From: Rhodomicrobium lacus
Lineage (GTDB): Bacteria; Pseudomonadota; Alphaproteobacteria; Rhizobiales; Rhodomicrobiaceae
Direction: 5' to 3'
Assembly (NCBI RefSeq): GCF_003992725.1
Contig: NZ_RZNF01000007.1
Location: 124,001-188,000 of the forward strand
Length of the DNA stretch: 64,000 bases
The position numbers were made by a program, and so were the translations under genes. Shown in pieces: positions 55,680 through 64,000 of the stretch. Each line of letters starts with the position of its first letter. Positions within the stretch are counted from its first letter, which is position 1. Below the pieces are notes generated by a model, which was not told where the DNA came from, did no database searches, and saw only the letters and a list, made by a program, of their open reading frames with translations.

Positions 55680-56885
55680 CTATCGAAACCTGGCGCCAAG
55701 CCCTGCTTGCGCCGTCTCGTCCATCGCAGCAAAGCCCGAGGCTTCACGCGCTTTTTCCACTATCGCGGGCAATATTGCAAGAACACGAGCGACGTCTTCT
55801 GCCCCGCTGGTATGCGAAAATGAAAAGCGGATCGCCCCCAAAGCGGCGGCGTAAGGCATCTTCATGGCCCGCAGGACATGAGATGGCTCCGTAGAGCCGG
55901 CAGCACAAGCGGAACCGGACGACGCTGCTATTCCAGCCTTATCGAGTTCCAGAAGGATCACTTCACCCTCGGCGCGATCAAACACGATATTCGACGTGTT
56001 CGGAAGTCGATTCTCGGTATCGCCCGCAATAAACGTCGCATCTATGCGACCAAGTGCCGCGCGCTCGAAGCTGTCGCGAAGCTGCCTTACGCGATCGCCT
56101 TCGCCGGTCAGCAAACGCTTCAGCGCGAGGTCCGCAGCCTTGCCGAGCCCGACGATGCCCGGCGCATTCTCGGTCCCCGCGCGCCGTCCACGCTCCTGCT
56201 TGCCGCCGCGGATGAGTTGATGGAAGGCCACGCCCTTTTTCACGTAAAGCGCGCCGATCCCTTTCGGCCCGTGAAACTTGTGCGACGATAGTGAAAGCAT
56301 GTCGACATCGGCGGCCTTCACGTCGATCGGGATGCGTCCGGCGGCCTGAACCGCGTCCGTGTGAAACAGCGCGCCCGCTTCGTGTGCGAGCCGCGCAAGC
56401 TCCGCGACCGGAAAGATCGTGCCGGTTTCGTTGTTCGCCCACATGATCGAGGCGATGGCCGTTTTCGGCCCGAGCGCGGCGCGATAGGCGTCGATATCGA
56501 GACGGCCTTTCCCGTCGACGCCGATCATGTGCACCACGATGCCGCGATGGCGCTGGAGATGCTGCACAAGCGCGAGGATCGCCGGATGCTCGACGGCAGA
56601 TGTCACGATCTCGTTGCGGCCGCTCTGCGTTTCGAGCGCCGACAGAAGTGCCGTATTGTCCGATTCGGTGCCGCCCGAGGTGAAGACGATCTCGTGGCTT
56701 TGGGCAGCGCCGATCAGAGCGCGCACCTGCTTGCGCGCTCGATTGATCGCCGCGCCCACTTCCTTGCCGAAGCCGTGGATGGAAGATGCGTTGCCGAAAT
56801 GCTCGGTGAAGAAGGGAAGCATCTCAGCCAGCACAGCCGGATCGAGCCGGGTGGTGGCGTTATTGTCCAGATAGACCGGATGCAT
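55680..56885 (-). CDS. nifS: Cysteine desulfurase, NifS type
   Basis: A 401-residue PLP enzyme that takes sulfur from cysteine for Fe-S cluster assembly. It opens with MHPVYLDNNATTRLDPAVLA, a NifS hallmark. FTSGGTESDN and ASIMWANNETGTIFPV follow, and the PLP Lys is in SLSSHKFHGPKGIGALYVKK. The catalytic Cys is about residue 327 in SSGSACAAGSTEPSHVLRAM. It resembles nitrogenase-linked NifS more than housekeeping IscS/SufS. It is the last Fe-S gene of hesB-nifU-nifS behind a sigma-54 promoter. The spacing is 18 bases from nifU and 11 to irr. Confidence 0.92.
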   Translation of the reverse strand: MHPVYLDNNATTRLDPAVLAEMLPFFTEHFGNASSIHGFGKEVGAAINRARKQVRALIGAAQSHEIVFTSGGTESDNTALLSALETQSGRNEIVTSAVEHPAILALVQHLQRHRGIVVHMIGVDGKGRLDIDAYRAALGPKTAIASIMWANNETGTIFPVAELARLAHEAGALFHTDAVQAAGRIPIDVKAADVDMLSLSSHKFHGPKGIGALYVKKGVAFHQLIRGGKQERGRRAGTENAPGIVGLGKAADLALKRLLTGEGDRVRQLRDSFERAALGRIDATFIAGDTENRLPNTSNIVFDRAEGEVILLELDKAGIAASSGSACAAGSTEPSHVLRAMKMPYAAALGAIRFSFSHTSGAEDVARVLAILPAIVEKAREASGFAAMDETAQAGLGARFR

Positions 56886-56903
56886 AAGTCCCTTCTTTCG
56901 GTT

Positions 56904-57200
56904 TTAGTGGGCACCCATCGCGGGAATGAGCCGCACCGGATAGCCGAGCTTCGCGATGATCTTGGCCTGAATGCCGTGCACGGTGACCGACGCAAGCTGA
57001 CAGCCGACGCACGCGCCTGTCATGCGTACTTTCACGAAATTGCCCGAGACTTCGAGAAGTTCGCAGTCGCCGCCGTCGCGCTTCAGGTGCGGGCGCAGCT
57101 CTTCGATGGTTTCGCGGATGATACGCAGTTTCGTTTCTTCGGCCGTTTCCACGGGGGCATCGCACTCGACGGTTTCGGCGCGTTCCAAGACTTCGAACAT
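56904..57200 (-). CDS. nifU: NifU-type Fe-S scaffold, C-terminal (Nfu) domain only
   Basis: A 98-residue protein with just the Nfu domain: RIIRETIEELRPHLKRDGGD, CELLEVSGNFVKVRMTGACV and GCQLASVTVHGIQAKII. The C-X2-C pair is C64 and C67 and holds a transient cluster. The N-terminal IscU-like and central ferredoxin-like domains of full NifU are absent, a short form seen in several photosynthetic and diazotrophic alphaproteobacteria. It lies 17 bases after hesB and 18 before nifS, so it is part of one operon. An SufU/Nfu housekeeping role is possible, but the promoter argues for nif. Confidence 0.9.
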   Translation of the reverse strand: MFEVLERAETVECDAPVETAEETKLRIIRETIEELRPHLKRDGGDCELLEVSGNFVKVRMTGACVGCQLASVTVHGIQAKIIAKLGYPVRLIPAMGAH

Positions 57201-57217
57201 TGTTTGTTTTCCCTCTG

Positions 57218-57538
57218 TCAGCCGAACGATTTACCGCAGGAACAGCTCGACGTCGCCTTCGGATTGTCGAAGGTGAAGCCCGAGCTTTGCACGCTGGTCA
57301 CGAAATCGACGGTGGTGCCTTCGAGCATCCCGACGCTGTCGCGATCCACGAAGAGTTTTACGCCGCGCTCTTCAACGACGATGTCGTCGGGGTTCGGATC
57401 GGCCACGAGCCCCATCAGATATTTGAAGCCCGCGCATCCCCCTGCGTCCACGGCGAGGCGCAACCCTTCGATCGGCGTGTTCGCGCCCTGGATGGCGGTG
57501 CGAACGGCGTTTGCTGCGGCTTCCGTAAGGTAGATCAT
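57218..57538 (-). CDS. hesB: HesB/IscA-type Fe-S carrier (nif-associated)
   Basis: A 106-residue A-type Fe-S carrier. The three ligand cysteines are C35 (DAGGCAGFKY), C99 and C101 (SSCSCGKSFG), the standard CxnCxC arrangement. LTEAAANAVRTAIQ, GLRLAVDAGGC and FVTSVQSSGFTFDNPKATSS complete the domain. It passes clusters on to target apoproteins. It is the first gene behind the sigma-54 promoter and NifA site at 57583-57676, so it is likely expressed during nitrogen fixation. The start at 57538 is preceded by TTACGGAAG; the open frame to 57634 runs through the promoter and cannot be coding. Confidence 0.93.
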   Translation of the reverse strand: MIYLTEAAANAVRTAIQGANTPIEGLRLAVDAGGCAGFKYLMGLVADPNPDDIVVEERGVKLFVDRDSVGMLEGTTVDFVTSVQSSGFTFDNPKATSSCSCGKSFG

Positions 57539-57583
57539 GCGGCGGAGCCTTTCTGCTTGAACCTGCATTCGCTCAAGGCTGAA

Positions 57584-57598
57584 GCAACGCCCGTGCCA
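57584..57598 (-). promoter_or_regulatory. Sigma-54 (RpoN) promoter of hesB-nifU-nifS
   Basis: On the minus strand TGGCACG-GGCG-TTGC matches the -24/-12 consensus TGGCACG-N4-TTGC exactly. The predicted start is about 35 bases before the hesB ATG. It implies dependence on an enhancer-binding activator, and a NifA-type site lies upstream. Confidence 0.85.
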
Positions 57599-57660
57599 AT
57601 GCGGCAAGTGGCTGCACGGCTTGATAAATATCAAATTTAGAGCGGATCGAAGATGCGGTT

Positions 57661-57676
57661 TGTCGGATTCCCGACA
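57661..57676. promoter_or_regulatory. NifA upstream activator sequence
   Basis: TGTCGGATTCCCGACA fits TGT-N10-ACA exactly and is itself a good palindrome. It lies 63 bases upstream of the -24 element, a normal NifA distance. An AT-rich stretch (57620-57640) between the two could bend or bind IHF, although no clear IHF consensus was found. Confidence 0.75.
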
Positions 57677-57698
57677 CGTCGCAAGCGGGACGCGCGGT

Positions 57699-58022
57699 TC
57701 AATGACCGGAGCGCGCTGCCCTGTGAGCGGCGGTCAAGCCGAGAAAGACCAGAATCGCGCGGTTGAGACGGAGAATGTCCTCGTCGGCGAGGTGTCTCGT
57801 AATCTTGTCGACCATGAGGCGGCAGCTCTGCCTGAGGCCGTTCATCTTGTCTGGCTCGACCGGCAGCCGGAACAACGGTGCTTCGGTTTCGTCGGAGGTG
57901 AAGGCGCAGATCGTTATTGAATCCGTGGCGTCGAAGGCGTCTTCCTGAATGATGACGGCGGGGCGGGGCTTGCCCGCGTAATCCTTACCGCCCGACACGG
58001 TCCAGATTTCCCCGCGCCTCAT
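57699..58022 (-). CDS. PemK/MazF-family toxin
   Basis: A 107-residue PemK-like protein: MRRGEIWTVSGGKDYAGKPR, PAVIIQEDAFDATDSITICAF, APLFRLPVEPDKMNGLRQSC and LMVDKITR. These match the ribonuclease fold whose members cut RNA at short sequences. It overlaps the antitoxin gene by four bases (ATGA), the usual toxin-second order. Its start GTG or ATG is fixed by that overlap. Sequence specificity cannot be predicted. The C-terminus after residue 95 is divergent. Confidence 0.9.
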   Translation of the reverse strand: MRRGEIWTVSGGKDYAGKPRPAVIIQEDAFDATDSITICAFTSDETEAPLFRLPVEPDKMNGLRQSCRLMVDKITRHLADEDILRLNRAILVFLGLTAAHRAARSGH

Positions 58023-58249
58023 TCGTTCGGCCAGTCGGAAACTGAATCGATGAAAGCCTGGTCGTCAGCCGCGCTGCCGCTTCGCGCAACAACCGCCGAC
58101 TGGCGATGAGCTTCTCTCTTGAAGGTTGGCGTCCTTGTATCCGGAACCCAGATCTGTATCGGTCTGAGGCCGAGCGCCCGCAGTCGTGCGCGATGTTCGC
58201 GCACCTTGATGCGCGACGACCTAGGCTTTGGAGATAGCGGCATGTCCAT
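58019..58249 (-). CDS. MazE-like antitoxin (DUF3018)
   Basis: A 76-residue antitoxin of the DUF3018 group: SSRIKVREHRARLRALGLRP, IQIWVPDTRTPTFKREAHRQ and ADDQAFIDSVSDWPNE. The N-terminal basic part likely binds DNA, while the C-terminal acidic part neutralises the toxin. It precedes the PemK toxin and overlaps it by four bases. A 14-bp palindrome and a TATGAT -10 element lie right upstream, indicating autoregulation. The start is 58249, with a second ATG two codons on. Confidence 0.9.
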   Translation of the reverse strand: MDMPLSPKPRSSRIKVREHRARLRALGLRPIQIWVPDTRTPTFKREAHRQSAVVARSGSAADDQAFIDSVSDWPNE

Positions 58250-58254
58250 GGTCC

Positions 58255-58275
58255 GGTTACATGTAACCTATCATA
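58255..58275 (-). promoter_or_regulatory. Promoter and operator of the toxin-antitoxin pair
   Basis: GGTTACATGTAACC (58255-58268) is a perfect 14-bp palindrome five bases before the antitoxin ATG. TATGAT (58275-58270 on the minus strand) abuts it as a -10 element; the -35 is weak. The overlap suggests repression by the antitoxin complex. The rest of 58276-58627 holds a short hairpin at 58482-58499 (ATGGCGG-CGAA-CCGCCAT) and no gene. Confidence 0.6.
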
Positions 58276-58594
58276 TTGGCTGACAGGTGCAATTGCGAGC
58301 CTCACAAGCATTTGTCTTTCGTGACCGCACGCTTGAGGCCAAGAATGCGCGCCGCAGGGCGAAGCTTTCTTGCGCGATTTCACGTCGTCGCGGGCGACAA
58401 CATCATGCTACATTCGGTCGGAACGCGGCGATTCATTACCACCCCGGATGAGTGACCGCGCTACAGAATGCCACAAGCGGAATGGCGGCGAACCGCCATC
58501 GTCTTTGGAAACGTTCATGCGGCGAGATGATTTTTTCGGCTTTCCGTCTCGGCCCCACGGGTTGTCTCGTGATATTCGGCTGCGGAGCGGCTAA

Positions 58595-60862
<2,268 letters not shown>

Positions 60863-60899
60863 ACAGCGGCACATGCGCACGCGGTCTGTTTTTACGCGA

Positions 60900-60933
60900 G
60901 TTTCAGGGAAGGGACGTTCGCCTCCCCTGAAAC
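60900..60933 (+). other. Hairpin between icd and acnB
   Basis: Arms GTTTCAGGG and CCCTGAAAC (9 bp) surround a 16-base loop in which extra G/C pairing is possible. No T-run follows, so it may stabilise the icd mRNA end or attenuate read-through into acnB. Confidence 0.4.
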
Positions 60934-61012
60934 GATTCCAGTGTCGCTTGCCTCATGACGCCGCTTGCCTCAAAAAGACAACGCGCCGCCGCCGACCTCC
61001 AAGGACTACACC

Positions 61013-63595
61013 ATGCTTGAAGCCTACCGTGCCCACGCCGCCGAACGCGCCGCGCTCGGCATTCCCGCGCTGCCGCTCAGTCGCCAGCAGACGGAAGACC
61101 TCGTCGCGCTGTTGCGCAATCCGCCTGCGGGCGAGGAAGCGTTTCTTGTCGATCTCATAACGTACCGCGTCCCGGCGGGCGTGGACGATGCGGCGAAGGC
61201 GAAGGCGGCGTTCCTCTCCGCCATCGCGAGGGGCGAGGAAGCGAACGCGCTTATTTCGCGCGCGCGGGCTACTGAGCTTCTCGGAACCATGCTCGGCGGC
61301 TTCAACGTCAAGCCTCTGATCGAGCTTCTCGACGACGCCGAAGTCGGCGCGGTCGCCGCCGATGGCCTCAAAAAGACGCTGCTCGTGTTCGACTATTTCC
61401 ACGACGTGAAGGAGCGCGCCGACGCGGGCAACGCCAACGCGAAAGCCGTGATCCAGAGCTGGGCGGACGCGGAGTGGTTCACGTCGCGCCCCGAAGTGCC
61501 CGCATCGCTCACCGTCACCGTGTTCAAGGTGAATGGCGAGACGAACACGGACGACCTGTCGCCCGCGCCGGACGCCTCAACGCGCCCCGACATCCCCCTC
61601 CACGCGCTCGCCATGCTGAAGAACCCGCGCCCCGGCATCGAACCGGACGAACCCGGCGCACGCGGCCCCGTCAAGCAGCTTGCGGCGCTCATCGCCAAGG
61701 GGAACCCGGTTGCGTATGTCGGCGACGTGGTCGGCACCGGCTCTTCGCGCAAATCGGCGACGAACTCGGTTCTGTGGTTCACGGGCGAAGATATTCCCTA
61801 CGTGCCGAACAAGCGCTTTGGCGGCGTCTGCCTCGGCACGAAGATTGCGCCCATTTTCTACAACACGATGGAAGACGCGGGCGCGCTGCCGATCGAACTC
61901 GACGCATCGAAGATGGACATGGGCGATGTGGTCGAGCTTCGCCCCTATGAAGGCAAGGCGCTGAAAAACGGCGAAGTCATTGCGGAATTCAAGGTGAAGT
62001 CCGAGGTGATCTTCGACGAGGTGCGCGCGGGCGGCCGCATCCCGCTCATCATCGGGCGCGGGCTCACCGCGAAGGCGCGCGAGGCGCTCGGGCTTCCGGC
62101 ATCGACGCTGTTCCGGCTACCCGCCGTGCCGCACGACACCGGCAAGGGCTTCACGCTCGCCCAGAAGATCGTCGGCCGCGCCTGCGGTCTGCCGGAAGGC
62201 AAGGGCATTCGCCCCGGCACCTATTGCGAGCCGAAGATGACGACGGTCGGCAGTCAGGACACCACCGGCCCGATGACGCGCGACGAGTTGAAGGATCTCG
62301 CCTGCCTCGGCTTCTCCGCCGATCTCGTCATGCAGTCCTTCTGCCACACGGCGGCCTATCCGAAGCCGGTCGACGTGACGACGCACCGCGAATTGCCGGG
62401 CTTCATCGCCACGCGCGGCGGCGTATCCCTGCGGCCCGGCGACGGCGTCATCCATTCGTGGCTGAACCGCCTGCTTCTGCCCGACACGGTCGGCACCGGC
62501 GGCGACAGCCATACGCGCTTTCCGATCGGCATCTCTTTCCCGGCGGGCTCGGGCCTCGTGGCGTTCGCTGCGGCGACGGGCGTCATGCCGCTCGACATGC
62601 CGGAAAGCGTGCTCGTACGCTTCAAGGGCAAGCTGCAGCCCGGCATCACGCTTCGCGACCTCGTGAATGCGATCCCGCTGGCGGCAATCAAGGCCGGTGC
62701 GCTCACTGTCGAGAAGAAGGGCAAGAAGAACGTCTTCAACGGTCGCATCCTCGAAATCGAGGGGCTGCCGGATCTGAAGGTGGAACAGGCGTTCGAGCTG
62801 ACCGACGCATCGGCGGAGCGATCGGCGGCGGCATGTACCGTGCGGCTCAACAAGGAGCCGATCATCGAATACATGCGCTCGAACATCGCGCTGATGCGGT
62901 GGATGATCGCGAACGGCTATGAGGACGCCCGCAGCCTCGCGCGCCGCATCGCCGCGATGGAAGCGTGGATCGCCGCGCCGCACCTGATCGAGCCGGACGC
63001 GGACGCGGACTACGCCGCCGTGTTCGAGATCGACCTTGCCACCATCAAGGAACCGATCCTCGCCTGTCCGAACGACCCGGACGACGTCAAGACGCTGTCC
63101 GAGGTGGCGGGCGACACCATCGACGAGGTGTTCATCGGCTCGTGCATGACGAACATCGGCCACTTCCGCGCGGCGGGGAAGATCCTCGCGGGCAAGTCCG
63201 ACATCCCGACACGGCTGTGGATCGCGCCCCCGACCAAGATGGACGCACGCATCCTGACGGAAGAGGGCTATTATTCAGTGCTCGGCAAGTCCGGCGCGCG
63301 GATGGAAATGCCCGGCTGCTCGCTCTGCATGGGCAATCAGGCACAGATCCGCAAAGGCTCGACGGCACTTTCCACCTCGACGCGCAACTTCCCCAACCGG
63401 CTCGGCATCGACACGCGGGTCTATCTCTCGTCGGCGGAGCTTGCTGCGGTGGGCGCGCTTCTCGGACGCATCCCGACGCTGGCGGAATATCTGGAGCACG
63501 TCGAGGCCGTGAACAAAGCCTCGGGTGACGTCTACCGCTACATGAATTTCGACCAGATCCCGGAGTTTGCCGACGCGGGTAAGGCGGCGGCTTGA
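61013..63595 (+). CDS. acnB: Aconitate hydratase B
   Basis: An 860-residue AcnB converting citrate to isocitrate. The N-terminal HEAT-like domain starts [21 protein letters not shown], a typical AcnB opening. The swivel domain has [19 protein letters not shown]; the Fe-S ligands are the Cys in [19 protein letters not shown] and two in [34 protein letters not shown] also belongs to the core. AAGGA at eight bases fixes the ATG at 61013; a TTG at 60965 is not needed. It follows icd directly in the pathway order and a terminator closes it. Confidence 0.97.
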   Translation: MLEAYRAHAAERAALGIPALPLSRQQTEDLVALLRNPPAGEEAFLVDLITYRVPAGVDDAAKAKAAFLSAIARGEEANALISRARATELLGTMLGGFNVKPLIELLDDAEVGAVAADGLKKTLLVFDYFHDVKERADAGNANAKAVIQSWADAEWFTSRPEVPASLTVTVFKVNGETNTDDLSPAPDASTRPDIPLHALAMLKNPRPGIEPDEPGARGPVKQLAALIAKGNPVAYVGDVVGTGSSRKSATNSVLWFTGEDIPYVPNKRFGGVCLGTKIAPIFYNTMEDAGALPIELDASKMDMGDVVELRPYEGKALKNGEVIAEFKVKSEVIFDEVRAGGRIPLIIGRGLTAKAREALGLPASTLFRLPAVPHDTGKGFTLAQKIVGRACGLPEGKGIRPGTYCEPKMTTVGSQDTTGPMTRDELKDLACLGFSADLVMQSFCHTAAYPKPVDVTTHRELPGFIATRGGVSLRPGDGVIHSWLNRLLLPDTVGTGGDSHTRFPIGISFPAGSGLVAFAAATGVMPLDMPESVLVRFKGKLQPGITLRDLVNAIPLAAIKAGALTVEKKGKKNVFNGRILEIEGLPDLKVEQAFELTDASAERSAAACTVRLNKEPIIEYMRSNIALMRWMIANGYEDARSLARRIAAMEAWIAAPHLIEPDADADYAAVFEIDLATIKEPILACPNDPDDVKTLSEVAGDTIDEVFIGSCMTNIGHFRAAGKILAGKSDIPTRLWIAPPTKMDARILTEEGYYSVLGKSGARMEMPGCSLCMGNQAQIRKGSTALSTSTRNFPNRLGIDTRVYLSSAELAAVGALLGRIPTLAEYLEHVEAVNKASGDVYRYMNFDQIPEFADAGKAAA

Positions 63596-63615
63596 CGGCG
63601 CACGACATGATCATG

Positions 63616-63640
63616 AAGCCCCGCGCTGCGGGGCTTTTTT
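63616..63640 (+). terminator. Rho-independent terminator after acnB
   Basis: A perfect stem AAGCCCCGC / GCGGGGCTT with loop GCT and a trailing T-run (TTTT), 20 bases after the stop codon. Confidence 0.9.
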
Positions 63641-63773
63641 GATCGATTCGCACTTTGCACGCGCTCGATGTGACGCGCGGTCGCCATCACCTCAAGCAGC
63701 GCGCGGTCGAACGGAATAATCGAATGGCCCTGTAGAGCGCATTATTTGCGGCCCATGCCAAGCGCGGCGCTTG

Positions 63774-64000
63774 TTACTCCGGCAGCGGAGCGCGTTCATT
63801 CGATCTTTCGAGAAGCCAGACCCGTATGGCAGCGGAAAGGCTCGCAGGTCCGCGCGCCGCGTCAATCTCGGCGACGAGTGCCGCGACCGTGCGCCCCTGT
63901 TCTTCCGCCGAGGCCTTGAGTTCCCGCCAGAAGGCATCTTCGAGCGTGATGGACGTGCGGTGCCCCGCGATGGCGAGGGAGCGCTTTTTTGGCAAGGCAA
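63774..64000 (-). CDS. Ribbon-helix-helix domain protein (start at or beyond the right edge)
   Basis: About 73 residues: KKRSLAIAGHRTSITLEDAF, WRELKASAEEQGRTVAALVA then EIDAARGPASLSAAIRVWLL. This is the RHH_4-type DNA-binding family common in alphaproteobacteria (HRTSITLE.AFW.ELK pattern). The partner or target is unknown. A TTG at 63995 could start it, but the frame remains open at base 64000, so the true start may lie outside. The 63641-63773 stretch before it holds nothing else. Confidence 0.82.
   Translation of the reverse strand, partial: ALPKKRSLAIAGHRTSITLEDAFWRELKASAEEQGRTVAALVAEIDAARGPASLSAAIRVWLLERSNERAPLPE

Overview
The window looks like a chromosomal segment of a high-GC alphaproteobacterium of the order Hyphomicrobiales (Rhizobiales). 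Clues are Irr, OlsB, LpxI inside the lipid A cluster, an ImuA-ImuB-DnaE2 mutasome, promoters of the EcfG general-stress type, monomeric isocitrate dehydrogenase and a nif-type Fe-S assembly operon with a sigma-54/NifA promoter. A nitrogen-fixing genus such as Rhodomicrobium would fit, but that is inference from gene content. No tRNA, rRNA or CRISPR array was seen.

Layout. 1-4500: SOS mutasome imuA-imuB-dnaE2 (dnaE2 runs off the left edge). 4.6-11.9 kb: gamma-glutamyltransferase, a succinate-semialdehyde dehydrogenase, a large MscS-type channel with PsiE, and a small lipoprotein. 12.1-14.1 kb: TPP riboswitch and thiC. 14.2-16.7 kb: mobile island with an IS5-family element, a KilA-N/DinD-like gene and a chimeric scar of IS630 and DUF805 pieces. 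16.7-20.5 kb: VWA protein, an unknown membrane-anchored protein, OlsB. 20.9-34 kb: UPF0114 protein, leuA with a leucine leader-peptide attenuator, membrane protein, two L,D-transpeptidases, a glutamine synthetase-like ligase, an SDR, an RhlE helicase and an HNH protein.

34-51.4 kb is a long minus-strand block of core genes, read dnaE, rpsB-tsf, pyrH-frr, uppS-cdsA-dxr-rseP-bamA, lpxD-fabZ-lpxA-lpxI. It links translation, isoprenoid and phospholipid precursors, outer-membrane assembly and lipid A synthesis. Internal terminators after dnaE and after bamA divide it. purD lies upstream.

53-54.4 kb is a small stress module: a 25-residue membrane peptide and a PRC-barrel protein face each other across two divergent EcfG-like promoters, followed by a YciE-type ferritin-like protein. 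55.2-57.7 kb is the most interesting stretch: hesB/iscA-nifU-nifS behind a near-consensus sigma-54 promoter and a TGT-N10-ACA NifA site, with the iron regulator irr starting 11 bases after nifS. After that come a MazEF-type toxin-antitoxin pair with a palindromic operator, monomeric icd, acnB and the start of a ribbon-helix-helix protein gene at the right edge.

No wholly new defence or metabolic system is evident. The best leads are the nif-irr coupling, the divergent stress module with its micro-peptide, the leu attenuator and the mobile island.
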